Assembly: GCA_040901445.1 (NCBI GenBank)
Contig: JBBDYQ010000022.1
Span: forward strand, 62,001 to 126,000
From: Thermoleophilaceae bacterium
GTDB taxonomy: Bacteria; Actinomycetota; Thermoleophilia; Solirubrobacterales; Thermoleophilaceae
DNA length: 64,000 nucleotides
Direction: 5' to 3'
The translations under genes and the position numbers were made by a program. The notes under the pieces were generated by a model that saw nothing but the letters and a program-made list of their open reading frames with translations, had not been told where the DNA came from and searched no databases. Position 1 is the stretch's first letter. Every line of letters begins with the position of its first letter. Shown in pieces: positions 38,153-48,297 of the stretch.

Positions 38153-39103
38153 ATGGCCACTGCGCCCGAGCTCGACCCGCCCGCCGTCGCCGCGCTCGGT
38201 CAGCGCATCGCACGGAACGTCGCGAGCGCGGTGAAGGTCCGGCGCGAGACCATGCGCCACGTGGTCGTCGCGCTGCTGGCCGACGGCCATGTCCTGGTCG
38301 AGGACTACCCGGGCGTGGGCAAGACCGCGCTGGCGCGCGCGCTCGCCCGCTCCGTGGACGCCGAGTGGGCCCGCATCCAGTGCACGGCGGACCTGCTCCC
38401 CTCGGACGTCGTGGGCACCAACGTCTTCAACCAGCGCGAGAACCGCTTCGAGTTCCGCCCCGGTCCCGTGTTCGCCAACGTCGTGCTCGTGGACGAGATC
38501 AACCGCGCGTCACCCAAGACCCAGTCGGGCCTGCTCGAGTGCATGCAGGAGCGCCACGTGACCGTGGACAAGCACACGCACGAGCTGGCCCGGCCCTTCG
38601 TGGTGCTCGCCACCCAGAACCCGGTGGAGTACGAGGGCACGTACCCGCTGCCCGAGGCCCAGCTGGACCGCTTCATGGTGCGCGTCTCACTGGGCTATCC
38701 GAGCGCCGACGACGAGGCCGAGATGCTCGCGGAGCACGCCGACCACGACCGCGTGCTCGACCTCGATCCCGTCACGGAGCTCTCCGAGGTCGTGGCCGCC
38801 CAGCAGGCCGTCGCCGCCGTGCACGCCAGCGACGCGCTCCGCCGCTACGTGGTCGCCATCCTCGACGCCACCCGGGGCGATCCGCGCGTGGAGCTCGGCG
38901 CCAGCCCGCGCGCGGGGCTGATGCTGCTCAAGGCGGCCAAGGGAAACGCGGCATTGGACACGCGCGACCACGCGTTGCCGGACGACGTCCAGGCCATGGC
39001 GGGCGCGGTGCTCACCCACCGCCTGCTCCTCGCCCCCGAGGCCGCGGATCGCGAGCGGGCCAACGTCGTGCGCGACGCCCTCGACCGCGTCCCGGCGCTC
39101 TAG
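38153..39103 (+). CDS. MoxR-family AAA+ ATPase
   Basis: A 316-residue MoxR chaperone-like ATPase. Walker A is [16 protein letters not shown], Walker B is [17 protein letters not shown], sensor 1 is [11 protein letters not shown], and the lid contains [23 protein letters not shown] at 38140-38145 lies seven bases before the ATG. It is the first gene of the conserved MoxR-DUF58-transglutaminase set, thought to aid assembly or maturation of a membrane complex; the exact substrate is unknown. Confidence 0.92.
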   Translation: MATAPELDPPAVAALGQRIARNVASAVKVRRETMRHVVVALLADGHVLVEDYPGVGKTALARALARSVDAEWARIQCTADLLPSDVVGTNVFNQRENRFEFRPGPVFANVVLVDEINRASPKTQSGLLECMQERHVTVDKHTHELARPFVVLATQNPVEYEGTYPLPEAQLDRFMVRVSLGYPSADDEAEMLAEHADHDRVLDLDPVTELSEVVAAQQAVAAVHASDALRRYVVAILDATRGDPRVELGASPRAGLMLLKAAKGNAALDTRDHALPDDVQAMAGAVLTHRLLLAPEAADRERANVVRDALDRVPAL

Positions 39104-39110
39104 AGCGGCG

Positions 39111-40205
39111 GTGTCCCGCAGCCTCGGAGCCGCGGCCCTCGGGTTGGGGCTCGTGCTCTGCGGCGCCGCCTTCGACTCGCCGTCGCTGCACGTTCCCGGG
39201 GTGGTCCTGCTCCTTCTCGGCGGCGCGGCAGCCGCCTGGGTGTGGCTGGCCGACCGTGGAGCGCGCGTGCAGCGCGAGCTGGGCCCGCACGCGGTGCAGG
39301 AGGAGGAGCCCTACCCGGTGCGGCTGCGCTTCTCCGCCGGCGTCCTCCGGCCGCCCGGCGGCGAGCTCGTGGAGCCGCTGCTGGCCGAGCCGATCCCGGT
39401 CGGGCTCATACGCTCGCGCAGGGTGAGGGTGGAGGTTCGCTTCGGCCGCCGGGGACGGCGACCGATCGTGCCGGCCCGGCTGGTGGTCCGCGACCCACTG
39501 TCCCTGGCCGTGCGCGAGCGGCCGGTGGGACAGGCCGGCGAGGTCATCGTGCTGCCGCGCATCGAGCCGGTCCTGGCGCTGGACGGCGGCGGGTCGGGCG
39601 ACACGCTCGGCGAGCTCGGCGTGCCGCTCGCCTCGGCGGCCAGCGAGCTGGAGCTCGACAGCCTGAGGCCGTACCGTCCCGGCGCGCCGGCATCGCGCAT
39701 CCACTGGCCCACGGTGGCCCGCACGGGCGAGCTGATGGAGCGCAGGCTGGTGGGCGATCAGGACGCCCGGCCCGTCGTGGTGCTCGATCCCCGCCGCCCG
39801 CACTCGGAGGAGGCACTGGACATGGCCGTCCGCGCGGCGGCCTCCATCGCGCTCCGCGTGGCGCGCGAGAGCGGCTGCTCGCTGCTGCTGCCCGGCGACC
39901 GCAGGCCGGTGGAGATCGAGCCGGACCTGCGGGGCTGGCCGGCGCTGCACGTGCGCCTGGCGCTCGTGGCCGAGACCGCCGAGCCGCCCGCAGCCGCCCG
40001 GCTCCAACGCGCCGGCACGATCTTCTGGGTCAGCCCTGCAAGCGGCGACCGGCTGCCCGCCGGGCTCGAGCGCGCCGGGGCGTCGGTGCGCTACCTCGTG
40101 GCACCCGGCGATGCCGCGGGTGCCGGCACGCCCGCCTTCAGCGTGGCGGGCTGCACGGGCTGCAGGCTCGGCCGTGGCCGGGGCCGGGGGCGGGTGGCGG
40201 CGTGA
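39111..40205 (+). CDS. DUF58-family membrane protein
   Basis: A 364-residue protein with one or two N-terminal membrane helices (about residues 4-45), a beta-rich middle, and the DUF58 core LDSLRPYRPGAPASRIHWPT followed by VARTGELMERRL. A von Willebrand-like fold follows (RPVVVLDPRRPHSEEALDMA). The C-terminus is a run of Arg/Gly. It sits eight bases after moxR and shares a GTGA with the transglutaminase gene, the usual three-gene arrangement. Confidence 0.87.
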   Translation: MSRSLGAAALGLGLVLCGAAFDSPSLHVPGVVLLLLGGAAAAWVWLADRGARVQRELGPHAVQEEEPYPVRLRFSAGVLRPPGGELVEPLLAEPIPVGLIRSRRVRVEVRFGRRGRRPIVPARLVVRDPLSLAVRERPVGQAGEVIVLPRIEPVLALDGGGSGDTLGELGVPLASAASELELDSLRPYRPGAPASRIHWPTVARTGELMERRLVGDQDARPVVVLDPRRPHSEEALDMAVRAAASIALRVARESGCSLLLPGDRRPVEIEPDLRGWPALHVRLALVAETAEPPAAARLQRAGTIFWVSPASGDRLPAGLERAGASVRYLVAPGDAAGAGTPAFSVAGCTGCRLGRGRGRGRVAA

Positions 40206-42535
40206 GCGGTGTCGCCACGCGGCCGCGCGCCGGGGCCAGGTCTTGCACTGCACCAGGGGCCTTCGGCCCGAGTTCTGTTGCAGTGCAAGACCTGGCCCCG
40301 GTCGGCCGGCTGGGCATCAGGCTCGTTGCCTTTGGAGCGTTGAGCATCTACGTCGTCGGTCATTGGGGCGGGCTCGTCGAGGCGGCGCCGACGTCGCGGC
40401 TGGCCGCCGTGGCCGCCATCGCCACGGGCGCGGGCGCGCTGCTGGTGGCGACCGCGCGTCTGGGCGGGGTGCGCGGCACGGTCGCCCGGGCGGCCGTGGC
40501 GGTGGCCGCGCTGGCGGCGGGCCTGGCGGTCGTCGGGCTGGATGCGCGGCTGCTGCTGCCGGGCAACTGGGACGAGCTGGGGGAGGGCCTCGACCAGGGG
40601 CTGGCCGGCCTGCGCACCGTCGACTGGCCATACGGCGGCTCGGACGAGTGGGTGCGCCAGGTGCTGCTGCTCGGCGCGCCCGCGCTCGCCGTCACGGCGG
40701 GGCTGCTGGCGTTCTGGCCCGCGCGCCGGGGCGCGGGCCTCCTGCGCGCACTCGGACTCGTGCTGCTGCTCGTGGTCTACGGCGTGGCCGTCACCGAGCG
40801 CGACTTCGGCGCCGAGCTGCTGCGCGGCGCGGGCCTCGCCCTGCTGGTGGGCCTCTGGCTCTGGGCGCCGCACTCCCGCGGCCGCGAGGCGGGGGCCGTG
40901 GCCCTGGTGGTGGCCTCGGCCACGCTGTTCGCGGTCCCCGTGGCCTCCAGCCTCGACCGCGAGGCACCCTGGCTCGACTATCGCCAGTGGAACTGGTTCG
41001 GCACCATCGGCGGCACCGCCTTCGACTGGAGCCACTCCTACGGGCCCATCGACTGGTCGCGCGACGGCACCACGGTCCTGCGCGTCAAGGCGGAGCGGGC
41101 GCTCTACTGGAAGGTGGAGGTGCAGGACCGCTTCGACGGCTTCCGCTGGGTCCGCTCGGGCGCGGGTGCCGAGACGCCGCCCGGCGTCGAGCTCCCGCAG
41201 GAGCTCAACCCGGCCTGGGAGGAGTCGGCCGAGTTCACGGTCCGCGAGCTGCGCAGCGATCTCGCCGTGGTCACCGGCACGCCCCTGCGGGTGGAGGGGC
41301 TGGGCGCCACCGACACGGCGGTGGACGGCACCACCAGCTCGCGCGAGGGCCAGCTTCGCGAGGGCGAGAGCTACAGCGTGTCGGCCTACGTGCCCAATCC
41401 GAGCAGGCGGCAGCTGCGCGCCACGCCGGAGCACTGGAGCGACTACTTCCGCCGCTACCTGCGCATCGACCTGCCGCCCGAGGGCGTCACCAACCTCGAG
41501 GGCACCGGCCGTGCGGGCGACGCAGCCCGCTCTGCCGTCGCACCCGCAGCCACCGTGGCCATGCCCTTCCGAGGCGACGTGCGCCCGCCCGAGACGGCCG
41601 CGACCGAGCTACTCCTGCTCGACTCCCCGTACCGGCGCACCTTCGGGCTCGCGCAGCGGCTCACGGCGGGCGCGCCCACGACCTACGACGCCGTGAAGGC
41701 CATCGAGAGCCACCTGCTGGAGAACTTCCGCTACAGCGAGCGCCCGCCGTCCCAGGAGTACCCGCTCGAGGCGTTCCTGTTCGAGGACCGGGCGGGCTAC
41801 TGCCAGCAGTTCTCCGGCGCCATGGCGCTCATGCTGCGGATGGTGGGCATCCCGGCGCGCGTCGTCGGGGGCTTCGCGCCCGGCTCGTTCAACCGCGACG
41901 AGGACGAGTTCCGGGTCCGCGACCTCGACGCCCACTCCTGGGTGGAGGTCCACTTCAGCGGCCTCGGCTGGATCCAGTTCGACCCCACGCCGTCGGGGGC
42001 GCCCGCGGGGTCGCGGGCAGAGCCACGCGAGGCCGCCAGCTCGGCAACGGGCAGCACCGACCCGGGCCGCGGCGAGGGCGTTGCGGCGGAGCGCGAAAGC
42101 GACACCGGCGGAGGCGCCGGCGCGACCGGCGGCGACGGCGATGCGCTGCCGTTCTGGGCCGTGCCGGCCATGCTCGGTGGGCTGGTGGCCGCCGGCATCC
42201 TGGCCGCCTGGCTGCTCGCGGCGATCCAGCGGCGGCGCGACAGCGCCGGGGCCGAGGGGCCGCTGCGGGAGCTCACGCGGGCGCTGGGGCGGCTGGGCTA
42301 TCCGCTGCCGGCGCATACCACCCTGCTCGCCCTCGAACGGCGCCTGGCCCGGGCGGTCGGGCCGTGCTCGGCCGCGTACGTGCGCGCGCTGCGCGACGTC
42401 CGCTACGGGGGCAACGGGGCCGTGCTTCCCGGCCCGGCGCAACGGCGCGCGCTGCGCGGCGAGCTCGCACGCCGGCGCGGGCTGCTGGGGAGGCTGCGCG
42501 GCTGGGCCGCGCTGCCCCCATTTAGACGGAGTTAA
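40202..42535 (+). CDS. Membrane-anchored transglutaminase-like protein
   Basis: A 777-residue protein with an N-terminal cluster of six or seven membrane helices (about residues 37-240, DUF3488-like), an extracytoplasmic region, and a transglutaminase-like core with the Cys-His-Asp triad: GYCQQFSGAMALMLRMVGI near residue 533, DAHSWVEVHF near 577 and QFDPTPSG near 592. A further membrane helix near residue 650 and a DUF4129-like tail follow. The GTG at 40202 overlaps the DUF58 stop, but residues 10-34 are encoded by a perfect palindrome; GTG at 40283, inside the palindrome, is an alternative start. Function is probably in envelope protein processing. Confidence 0.85.
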   Translation: MSGVATRPRAGARSCTAPGAFGPSSVAVQDLAPVGRLGIRLVAFGALSIYVVGHWGGLVEAAPTSRLAAVAAIATGAGALLVATARLGGVRGTVARAAVAVAALAAGLAVVGLDARLLLPGNWDELGEGLDQGLAGLRTVDWPYGGSDEWVRQVLLLGAPALAVTAGLLAFWPARRGAGLLRALGLVLLLVVYGVAVTERDFGAELLRGAGLALLVGLWLWAPHSRGREAGAVALVVASATLFAVPVASSLDREAPWLDYRQWNWFGTIGGTAFDWSHSYGPIDWSRDGTTVLRVKAERALYWKVEVQDRFDGFRWVRSGAGAETPPGVELPQELNPAWEESAEFTVRELRSDLAVVTGTPLRVEGLGATDTAVDGTTSSREGQLREGESYSVSAYVPNPSRRQLRATPEHWSDYFRRYLRIDLPPEGVTNLEGTGRAGDAARSAVAPAATVAMPFRGDVRPPETAATELLLLDSPYRRTFGLAQRLTAGAPTTYDAVKAIESHLLENFRYSERPPSQEYPLEAFLFEDRAGYCQQFSGAMALMLRMVGIPARVVGGFAPGSFNRDEDEFRVRDLDAHSWVEVHFSGLGWIQFDPTPSGAPAGSRAEPREAASSATGSTDPGRGEGVAAERESDTGGGAGATGGDGDALPFWAVPAMLGGLVAAGILAAWLLAAIQRRRDSAGAEGPLRELTRALGRLGYPLPAHTTLLALERRLARAVGPCSAAYVRALRDVRYGGNGAVLPGPAQRRALRGELARRRGLLGRLRGWAALPPFRRS
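40230..40301. repeat. Perfect 23-bp inverted repeat (REP/MITE-like palindrome)
   Basis: Arms at 40230-40252 (beginning CCGGGGCCAGGTCTTGCA) and 40279-40301 (ending GACCTGGCCCCGG) are exact complements over 23 bp. The 26-base loop contains a second hairpin, GGGCC (40257-40261) and GGCCC (40265-40269). The arm sequence resembles palindromes I associate with REP-type transposases, but no transposase is present. It lies in frame at the start of the transglutaminase gene. Confidence 0.85.
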
Positions 42536-42562
42536 GCTCGACCGCCTAGAACTCCGGGGCAT

Positions 42563-43801
42563 ATGAACCGCCTCCGAATCCCGAACTTCCTCTCCGGCGT
42601 CCTCGGCGGCCTCGTGGTCCTCGTCGCGGGCGCCGTCCTCATCGCCACCGACGTCATCGACACGGGCGACACCGTGAACGAGGTCGTCCAGTCGCCGATC
42701 ACCGAGCCCGCCGCCGACCGCGGCGACGGCGAGGGCCTCACAGTGAGCGAGATCTACGACCGCGACGGCCCGGGCGTCGTCTTCATCGAGGCCCGGGGCG
42801 TAAGCGGTGACTCCCCGTTCGGGACCCCGAACGAGGGCCGGGCCACCGGGTCGGGCTTCGTGCTCGAGGACGAGGGCTTCATCCTGACCAACGCCCACGT
42901 GGTGGAGGGCGCCGACGACATCGGCATACGCTTCGGGGAAGGCAGCACGGTCGAAGCCGAGCTGGTCGGCACCGACCCGTCCACCGACCTGGCGGTGCTG
43001 AAGGTCGACCCCGACGAGGCGGAGCTGCGCCCGCTGCGTCTCGGCGACTCGAGCGAGGTCGACGTCGGCGATCCGACGATCGCCATCGGCAACCCCTTCG
43101 GGCTCGACCGCACCGTGACCACCGGAATCGTGTCCGCGATCCAGCGCACGATCGAGGCCCCCAACGGCTTCTCGATCGACAATGCGATCCAGACCGACGC
43201 CTCGATCAACCCCGGCAACTCGGGTGGCCCGCTCCTGGACGCCACGGGGCGGGTGATCGGCATCAACTCCCAGATCGCCACGGGCGGCGGCGGTGGGTCG
43301 GTGGGCATCGGCTTCGCGGTCCCGATCAACACCGCCAAGGCCGTCATCCCGCAGCTGAAGGAGGACGGCGAGGTGCAGCGCGCCTACCTCGGCGTGAGCA
43401 CGCTCACCGTGGACGAGCGCACCGCCGAGGACCTCAACCTGCCGGCGCAGGCGGGCGCGCTGGTCCAGCGGGTGTTCGACGGCGGCCCGGCGGACGAGGC
43501 CGGCCTGCGCGCCGGGCGCACGCCCACCGCGGACGGCGTCACGGCGGGCGGCGACCTGATCGTGAAGGTCGACGGCGTGGAGATCGGCGAGTCGAGCGAC
43601 GTTGCCGCGGCCATCGCCGACAACAAGCCGGGTGACGAGATCGAGATCGAGTTCTTCCGCGGCGACGACCGCGAGAAGGTGACGGTGGAGCTCGGGGAGC
43701 GACCCGAGGAGACGCCGTCGCAGGGCGGCCCGGACGGCGGTCGACCCTCCCCGCCCGACGAGCCGGACGACCAGGGACCGGAGCTGTTCCCATTCCCCTA
43801 G
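42563..43801 (+). CDS. HtrA/DegP-like membrane-anchored serine protease
   Basis: A 412-residue S1C protease. An N-terminal membrane helix (about residues 10-29) anchors it outside the membrane. The catalytic triad is complete: His in TNAHVVEGAD, Asp in STDLAVLKV, Ser in INPGNSGGPLLDATG. One PDZ domain follows (about residues 270-375), then a proline/acid-rich tail (PSQGGPDGGRPSPPDEPDDQ). It handles misfolded or envelope proteins. It lies 27 bases after the transglutaminase gene and is closed by a strong terminator. Confidence 0.92.
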   Translation: MNRLRIPNFLSGVLGGLVVLVAGAVLIATDVIDTGDTVNEVVQSPITEPAADRGDGEGLTVSEIYDRDGPGVVFIEARGVSGDSPFGTPNEGRATGSGFVLEDEGFILTNAHVVEGADDIGIRFGEGSTVEAELVGTDPSTDLAVLKVDPDEAELRPLRLGDSSEVDVGDPTIAIGNPFGLDRTVTTGIVSAIQRTIEAPNGFSIDNAIQTDASINPGNSGGPLLDATGRVIGINSQIATGGGGGSVGIGFAVPINTAKAVIPQLKEDGEVQRAYLGVSTLTVDERTAEDLNLPAQAGALVQRVFDGGPADEAGLRAGRTPTADGVTAGGDLIVKVDGVEIGESSDVAAAIADNKPGDEIEIEFFRGDDREKVTVELGERPEETPSQGGPDGGRPSPPDEPDDQGPELFPFP

Positions 43802-43828
43802 CCGCCCGGTAGGACCGCACCCCCAAGG

Positions 43829-43863
43829 CACGAAGCCCCCGGCTCCCCGCCGGGGGCTTCGTG
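43829..43863 (+). terminator. Strong terminator hairpin after htrA
   Basis: CACGAAGCCCCCGGC (43829-43843) and GCCGGGGGCTTCGTG (43849-43863) form a perfect 15-bp stem with a five-base loop, 28 bases after the htrA stop. No T tract follows, as is usual at high GC. It separates the envelope module from trpFBA. Confidence 0.8.
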
Positions 43864-43883
43864 TGCCTGCCACCATTGAACCG

Positions 43884-44528
43884 ATGACCAGCATCAAGAT
43901 CTGCGGCATCAGCCGTTCCGAGGACGCCCGACTGGCGGTCGAGTGCGGCGCCTGGGCCATCGGCCTGGTCTTCTGGCCTCACAGCCCGCGCCGCTGCGAG
44001 CTCGACGCGGCGCAGGAGATCGCGGCCGAGCTGCGGCGGGAGGTGGAGATCGTGGGCGTGTTCAGCGACGCCACGCTGGACGACGTGACCGCTGTCGCCG
44101 AGGTCGTGCCGCTGTCGATCCTCCAGCTCCACGGGCACGAGGGCCCCGCCTACTGCCGTGAGGCCGCTCGTCGCACCGGCGCGAAGGTGATGAAGGCCGC
44201 GCGCGTGCGCGATCAGGCCGGCATACGCGCGCTAGAGCCCTTCCACACCGAGCTCCACCTGCTCGACGCCCACTCGCCGCACGCCCCCGGCGGCACGGGC
44301 GAGCAGTTCGACTGGGGGCTCGCCGCCCATCATCCGCGCAACGTGCCGGTTGTGCTCTCCGGCGGGCTCACCCCCGAGAGCGTGGGGGAGGGAATCGCGG
44401 CCGTGCGCCCGTTCGCGGTGGACACGGCCAGCGGCACCGAGGCAGAGCCAGGCCGCAAGGACGAGGCGAAGGTGCGGGCCTTCTTCCGGGCGGTCGCCGC
44501 CGCCGACGAGAAGGCCGCGGCCGCATGA
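43884..44528 (+). CDS. trpF: Phosphoribosylanthranilate isomerase
   Basis: A 214-residue TIM-barrel isomerase. Typical motifs are [20 protein letters not shown] with the catalytic cysteine, [52 protein letters not shown] and [20 protein letters not shown], and the aspartate in VDTASGTE. It restarts the trp pathway after the moxR-htrA module and overlaps trpB by four bases. Its own promoter is not obvious because the preceding 80 bases are mostly terminator. Confidence 0.94.
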   Translation: MTSIKICGISRSEDARLAVECGAWAIGLVFWPHSPRRCELDAAQEIAAELRREVEIVGVFSDATLDDVTAVAEVVPLSILQLHGHEGPAYCREAARRTGAKVMKAARVRDQAGIRALEPFHTELHLLDAHSPHAPGGTGEQFDWGLAAHHPRNVPVVLSGGLTPESVGEGIAAVRPFAVDTASGTEAEPGRKDEAKVRAFFRAVAAADEKAAAA

Positions 44529-45685
44529 CCGTCGGAGTCGAGGAGCGCTTCGGCCCCTACGGGGGCCGCTACGTGCCCGAGACCCTGATCCCGGCGCTCG
44601 ACGAGCTGGCACGGGCATGGGTCGAGGCCAAGGCGGACCCCGGCTACCGGGCCGAGCTCGAGGGCCTCGCGCGCGACTACGTGGGCCGCCCCACGCCGCT
44701 GTACCTCGCCGAGCGCCTGTCCGAGGCGGCCGGTCGCACGACCTATCTCAAGCGAGAGGACCTCAACCACACCGGCTCGCACAAGATCAACAACGCCGTT
44801 GGCCAGGTGCTGCTCGCCCGCCGCATGGGCAAGCGCCGCATCATCGCCGAGACGGGCGCGGGCCAGCACGGCGTGGCCACCGCCACGGCCTGTGCGCTCT
44901 TCGACACCGAGTGCGTCGTGTACATGGGCACCGAGGACATGCGCCGGCAGAAGCCCAACGTCGAGCGCATGCGCCTGCTCGGCGCCGAGGTTTCCGGGGT
45001 GGATGCCGGGGCGCGCACGCTCAAGGAGGCGGTGAGCGCCGCGATCCGCGACTGGGTGGCCAACGTGGGCGACACCCATTACGTGATCGGCTCGGCCGTG
45101 GGCCCCGCGCCCTATCCCGCGCTCGTGCGCGACCTTCAGCGCACCATCGGAGACGAGACGCGCGCGCAGGTGCTCGAGGCTGAGGGGCGCCTTCCGGACC
45201 GGGTGCTGGCCTGCGTGGGCGGCGGCTCCAACTCGATCGGCATGTTCGCGGGCTTCACCGCCGACGAGGGCGTGGAGCTGATCGGCGTCGAGGCGGCGGG
45301 GGAGGGGCTGGAGTCGGGCCGCCACAGCGCCCCGCTCACCACCGGCGCGCGCGGCATCCTCCACGGCGCACTGTCCGCCGTGTTGCAGGACGACGAGGGC
45401 CAGATCCTCGAGGCGCACTCCATCTCGGCCGGCCTCGACTATCCGGGCTCCGGCCCCGAGCACGCCTTCCTGCGCGACACGCGGAGGGCCCGCTACGTGG
45501 CGGTGGAGGACTCGGAAGCGGTGGCGGCGTTCAAGCGGCTGTCGGTGCTCGAGGGCATCATCCCCGCGCTCGAGCCGGCGCATGCGATCGCATGGGCGCT
45601 CGCCAACCCAGGCGGCGAGCTCGACGTCATCACCCTCTCGGGACGCGGGGACAAGGACCTGGCCGAGGTGCTGGGCCTTGAGTGA
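44525..45685 (+). CDS. trpB: Tryptophan synthase beta chain
   Basis: A 386-residue PLP enzyme condensing indole with serine. Motifs: [40 protein letters not shown] with the PLP lysine, [29 protein letters not shown] for phosphate binding, and [17 protein letters not shown]. It is the TrpB1 type, consistent with the adjacent trpA. Its end overlaps the trpA start. Confidence 0.96.
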   Translation: MTVGVEERFGPYGGRYVPETLIPALDELARAWVEAKADPGYRAELEGLARDYVGRPTPLYLAERLSEAAGRTTYLKREDLNHTGSHKINNAVGQVLLARRMGKRRIIAETGAGQHGVATATACALFDTECVVYMGTEDMRRQKPNVERMRLLGAEVSGVDAGARTLKEAVSAAIRDWVANVGDTHYVIGSAVGPAPYPALVRDLQRTIGDETRAQVLEAEGRLPDRVLACVGGGSNSIGMFAGFTADEGVELIGVEAAGEGLESGRHSAPLTTGARGILHGALSAVLQDDEGQILEAHSISAGLDYPGSGPEHAFLRDTRRARYVAVEDSEAVAAFKRLSVLEGIIPALEPAHAIAWALANPGGELDVITLSGRGDKDLAEVLGLE

Positions 45686-46448
45686 GCGCATCGCCGCGGC
45701 CTTCTCGGACAACGGGAAGGCCGCCGCGCTCATGCCGTACCTTATGGGCGGCTACCCGGACATGGAGGCATCGCGCGCCGTGGGCGAGGCCTGCGCCGAT
45801 GCCGGAGCGGACCTGATCGAGCTGGGCGTCCCGTACTCGGATCCACTCGCCGACGGGCCGGTGATCCACGCGGCCGCCACCGACGCGCTCGCCGCGGGCG
45901 CCACGGTCGAGGGCGTGATCGGAGTGTGCGAGGCGCTCGCGGCTCGGCTCCCCGTCGTGCTCATGGTCTACGCCAATGTCGTCCTCGCGGGCGGCGCCGA
46001 GGCGTTCGCGGGGCGGGCCGCCGACGCCGGCGCGTCCGGGCTCATCGTCCCGGACCTGCCCCATGACGAGGCCGGCGAGCTGCGCGCGGCCTGCGACGCC
46101 CGCGGGCTGGCGCTCGTCCCGCTCGTGGCGCCCACCAGCACGGGCGAGCGGCTCGCGGCCATCGGCGCGGACGCCCGCGGCTTCGTCTACACGGTCTCGG
46201 TCACCGGCACCACCGGCGAGCGGGGGGAGCTGCCCGAGGGCCTCGAGCACACGGTGGAGCGGGTGCGCGGCACCACCGAGCTGCCGGTGGCCGTAGGCTT
46301 CGGCATCTCCACCGGCGAGCAGGCCCGGCGCGTGGCGGCGGTGGCCGACGGCGTGATCGTGGGCAGCCGCATCGTGCGCGCCGCGGGGGAGGAGGGCGCC
46401 GCCGGCGTCCGCTCGGTGGTCGAGGAGCTGGCGCTCGCGCTGCGCTGA
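45678..46448 (+). CDS. trpA: Tryptophan synthase alpha chain
   Basis: A 256-residue TIM-barrel subunit cleaving indole-3-glycerol phosphate. It has [20 protein letters not shown], catalytic Glu in [18 protein letters not shown], Asp in [15 protein letters not shown], the loop [18 protein letters not shown], and [20 protein letters not shown]. The only suitable start is TTG at 45678, eight bases inside trpB, giving a normal N-terminus [20 protein letters not shown]. It ends the tryptophan pathway. Confidence 0.95.
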   Translation: MSERIAAAFSDNGKAAALMPYLMGGYPDMEASRAVGEACADAGADLIELGVPYSDPLADGPVIHAAATDALAAGATVEGVIGVCEALAARLPVVLMVYANVVLAGGAEAFAGRAADAGASGLIVPDLPHDEAGELRAACDARGLALVPLVAPTSTGERLAAIGADARGFVYTVSVTGTTGERGELPEGLEHTVERVRGTTELPVAVGFGISTGEQARRVAAVADGVIVGSRIVRAAGEEGAAGVRSVVEELALALR

Positions 46449-46464
46449 TGGTTCAATCGGGCGC

Positions 46465-47790
46465 ATGCCCGGACTCGCACGCCGCGCGGCCCTGACGGCC
46501 GTCCTCGCACTTATCCACGCCCCGGCCGCTGTCGCCGCCGCCGGCGGCGGCTCGTCGTCGTTCGGCGGGGGCGGGGGCTCCTCCGGGGGCGGCTCCTCGG
46601 GCGGGGGTGGCGGCGGCAGCGGCGACTTCGGGCTCTTCGACGCCGTGCTGTTCGGCCTGATCGCCCTGGGCGTCGTGGCCATCTTCATCGCCGCCGGCGT
46701 GGCCTCGATCCGCTACGCGCGCCGCCGCCGCGCCCGCGCGGCGGCGGTCGGGCGCGTCTCGCTGGCGGCGGCCGAGGACGACTCCGCCTTCCACCCCGAC
46801 ATGGTGCGGCGCTGGGCCGATTACCTCTTCCGCGAGGCCCAGGCGGCCTGGGACGCCCGCGACCACGCGCGCCTGGCCGCGATCGTGGGAGCCGACCTGC
46901 TGGTCGAGTGGACCCGCCGGCTCGACGACTTCGAGGCCAAGGGCTGGCACAACCGCGTGGAGCTGCCCGGCCCGGTGGAGGTCGAGTACCTCGGCCTCGT
47001 CAACCGGGCCGACGACGGCGACGACCGTGCGGTGGTCCGCATCGAGGCCAGGCTGCGCGACTACGTCGTGGATCGCAACGGGGCCGTCATCAAGGCGGAC
47101 GGCGCCACGTCGACCGAGCGCACCCTGCAGGAGTGGTGGACGCTCGGCAAGCGCGACAGCCGCTGGATCGTGTTCTCGATCGAGCAGGAGGCCGAGGGCC
47201 GCCACAACCTCGACGGCCGGCTCGTGGCCACGCCCGCCGACGACGCGGAGCGGCTCGGCGACGCGGTCCTGGTCGACCTGGCCGCCCAGGACAAGGTGGC
47301 TCCCGGCTTCACGGTCGCCGACGTCGCGGACCTCGACTTCGACGGCGACGCCCGCGCCGCCGCCCTCGACCTCTCGCTCGCCGACGCGCGCTTCGCCCCC
47401 GACCTGCTCGAGGCCGCGGCCCGCCGCGTGGTCTCCGCGTGGGCCGAGGCGGTCGACGGCGACGACGCGCCGCTCGAGGCCGTGGCTTCGCCGGAGGCGG
47501 TGCGCAGAATGCTCCATCCCAGCGGAGACGGCACCCGGCTCGTGGTGCGCGGGCCGGTCGTGCGGAGGGTCCACATCGCCAGGCTCGACGCCGCGACGCA
47601 GCCGCCCGTGATGAGCATCGAGGTGGAGGTGAGCGGCCGGCGCTACGTGGAGGACCGCGACACGGCCGCGGTCGTGTCCGGCAGCCGCTCCGCCGAGGCG
47701 CGCTTCACGGAGCGCTGGACGCTGGCGCTCGACGGGCCCGACGCGGCGCCGTGGCGCATCGTGGACGCCGCGGCGGAGGCGGTCCGGTAG
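46465..47790 (+). CDS. Tim44-like domain membrane protein
   Basis: A 441-residue protein. A signal-like N-terminus (ending AAVAAAGGG) is followed by a Ser/Gly-rich segment, a membrane helix (about residues 57-82, LFGLIALGVVAIFIAAG) with an Arg-rich cytoplasmic boundary, and two NTF2-like Tim44 domains (about 100-235 and 250-440). The first has WADYLFREAQAAWDARDHARLA, the second ADLDFDGDARAAALDLS. The function of bacterial Tim44-like proteins is unclear. TTCAAT lies seven bases before the ATG. Confidence 0.8.
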   Translation: MPGLARRAALTAVLALIHAPAAVAAAGGGSSSFGGGGGSSGGGSSGGGGGGSGDFGLFDAVLFGLIALGVVAIFIAAGVASIRYARRRRARAAAVGRVSLAAAEDDSAFHPDMVRRWADYLFREAQAAWDARDHARLAAIVGADLLVEWTRRLDDFEAKGWHNRVELPGPVEVEYLGLVNRADDGDDRAVVRIEARLRDYVVDRNGAVIKADGATSTERTLQEWWTLGKRDSRWIVFSIEQEAEGRHNLDGRLVATPADDAERLGDAVLVDLAAQDKVAPGFTVADVADLDFDGDARAAALDLSLADARFAPDLLEAAARRVVSAWAEAVDGDDAPLEAVASPEAVRRMLHPSGDGTRLVVRGPVVRRVHIARLDAATQPPVMSIEVEVSGRRYVEDRDTAAVVSGSRSAEARFTERWTLALDGPDAAPWRIVDAAAEAVR

Positions 47791-47801
47791 CGTCGCCGGC
47801 G

Positions 47802-48284
47802 ATGGCCACGGCCGCCGACGTCGCCCGCAGCTACTTCGAGTCCGTCTCGGCGCGCGATCCCGAGGCCATGGCCTCCCACTGGAGCGCCGACGGCGTGGAC
47901 GACCTCGTGCCGATCGGGATCCTGCGCGGGCCCGGGGAGGTGCGCGACTTCTTCCGCGGCCTGTTCGCCGCCATCCCGGACGCCGAGATGACCGTGGACC
48001 GCATCAGCGCGGACGAACGCACGGCCGCGGTCCAGTGGCGCCTGGTCGGAACATTCGACGGCGCCCCCTTCCAGGGCATCGACCCCACCGGGAAGCGGAT
48101 GGAGCTGCGGGGCTGCGACTGCCTGGAGGTCGAGGGCGGGAAGGTCGTCCGCAACACCGCGTACTACGACGGGATGGCGTTCGCCCGGGCGGTGGGGATG
48201 ATGCCGCCGCTGGACTCACCCGCCGAGCGGGCCATGAAGACCGCGTTCAACGGCCTCACGAAGCTCCGCGGAGCGCTCCGCTAG
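47802..48284 (+). CDS. SnoaL-like polyketide-cyclase-type (NTF2-fold) protein
   Basis: A 160-residue protein with a SnoaL-like fold (about residues 5-125): ARSYFESVSARDPEAMASHW, FFRGLFAAIPDAEMTVDRI, FQGIDPTGKRMELRGCDCLE. Such folds serve as small hydrolases, isomerases or binding proteins; this one cannot be assigned further. TAGCGT at 47788-47793 lies eight bases before the ATG without a ribosome binding site. It is next to another NTF2-fold (Tim44-like) gene. Confidence 0.8.
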   Translation: MATAADVARSYFESVSARDPEAMASHWSADGVDDLVPIGILRGPGEVRDFFRGLFAAIPDAEMTVDRISADERTAAVQWRLVGTFDGAPFQGIDPTGKRMELRGCDCLEVEGGKVVRNTAYYDGMAFARAVGMMPPLDSPAERAMKTAFNGLTKLRGALR

Positions 48285-48297
48285 ACTGCCGCGCCGC

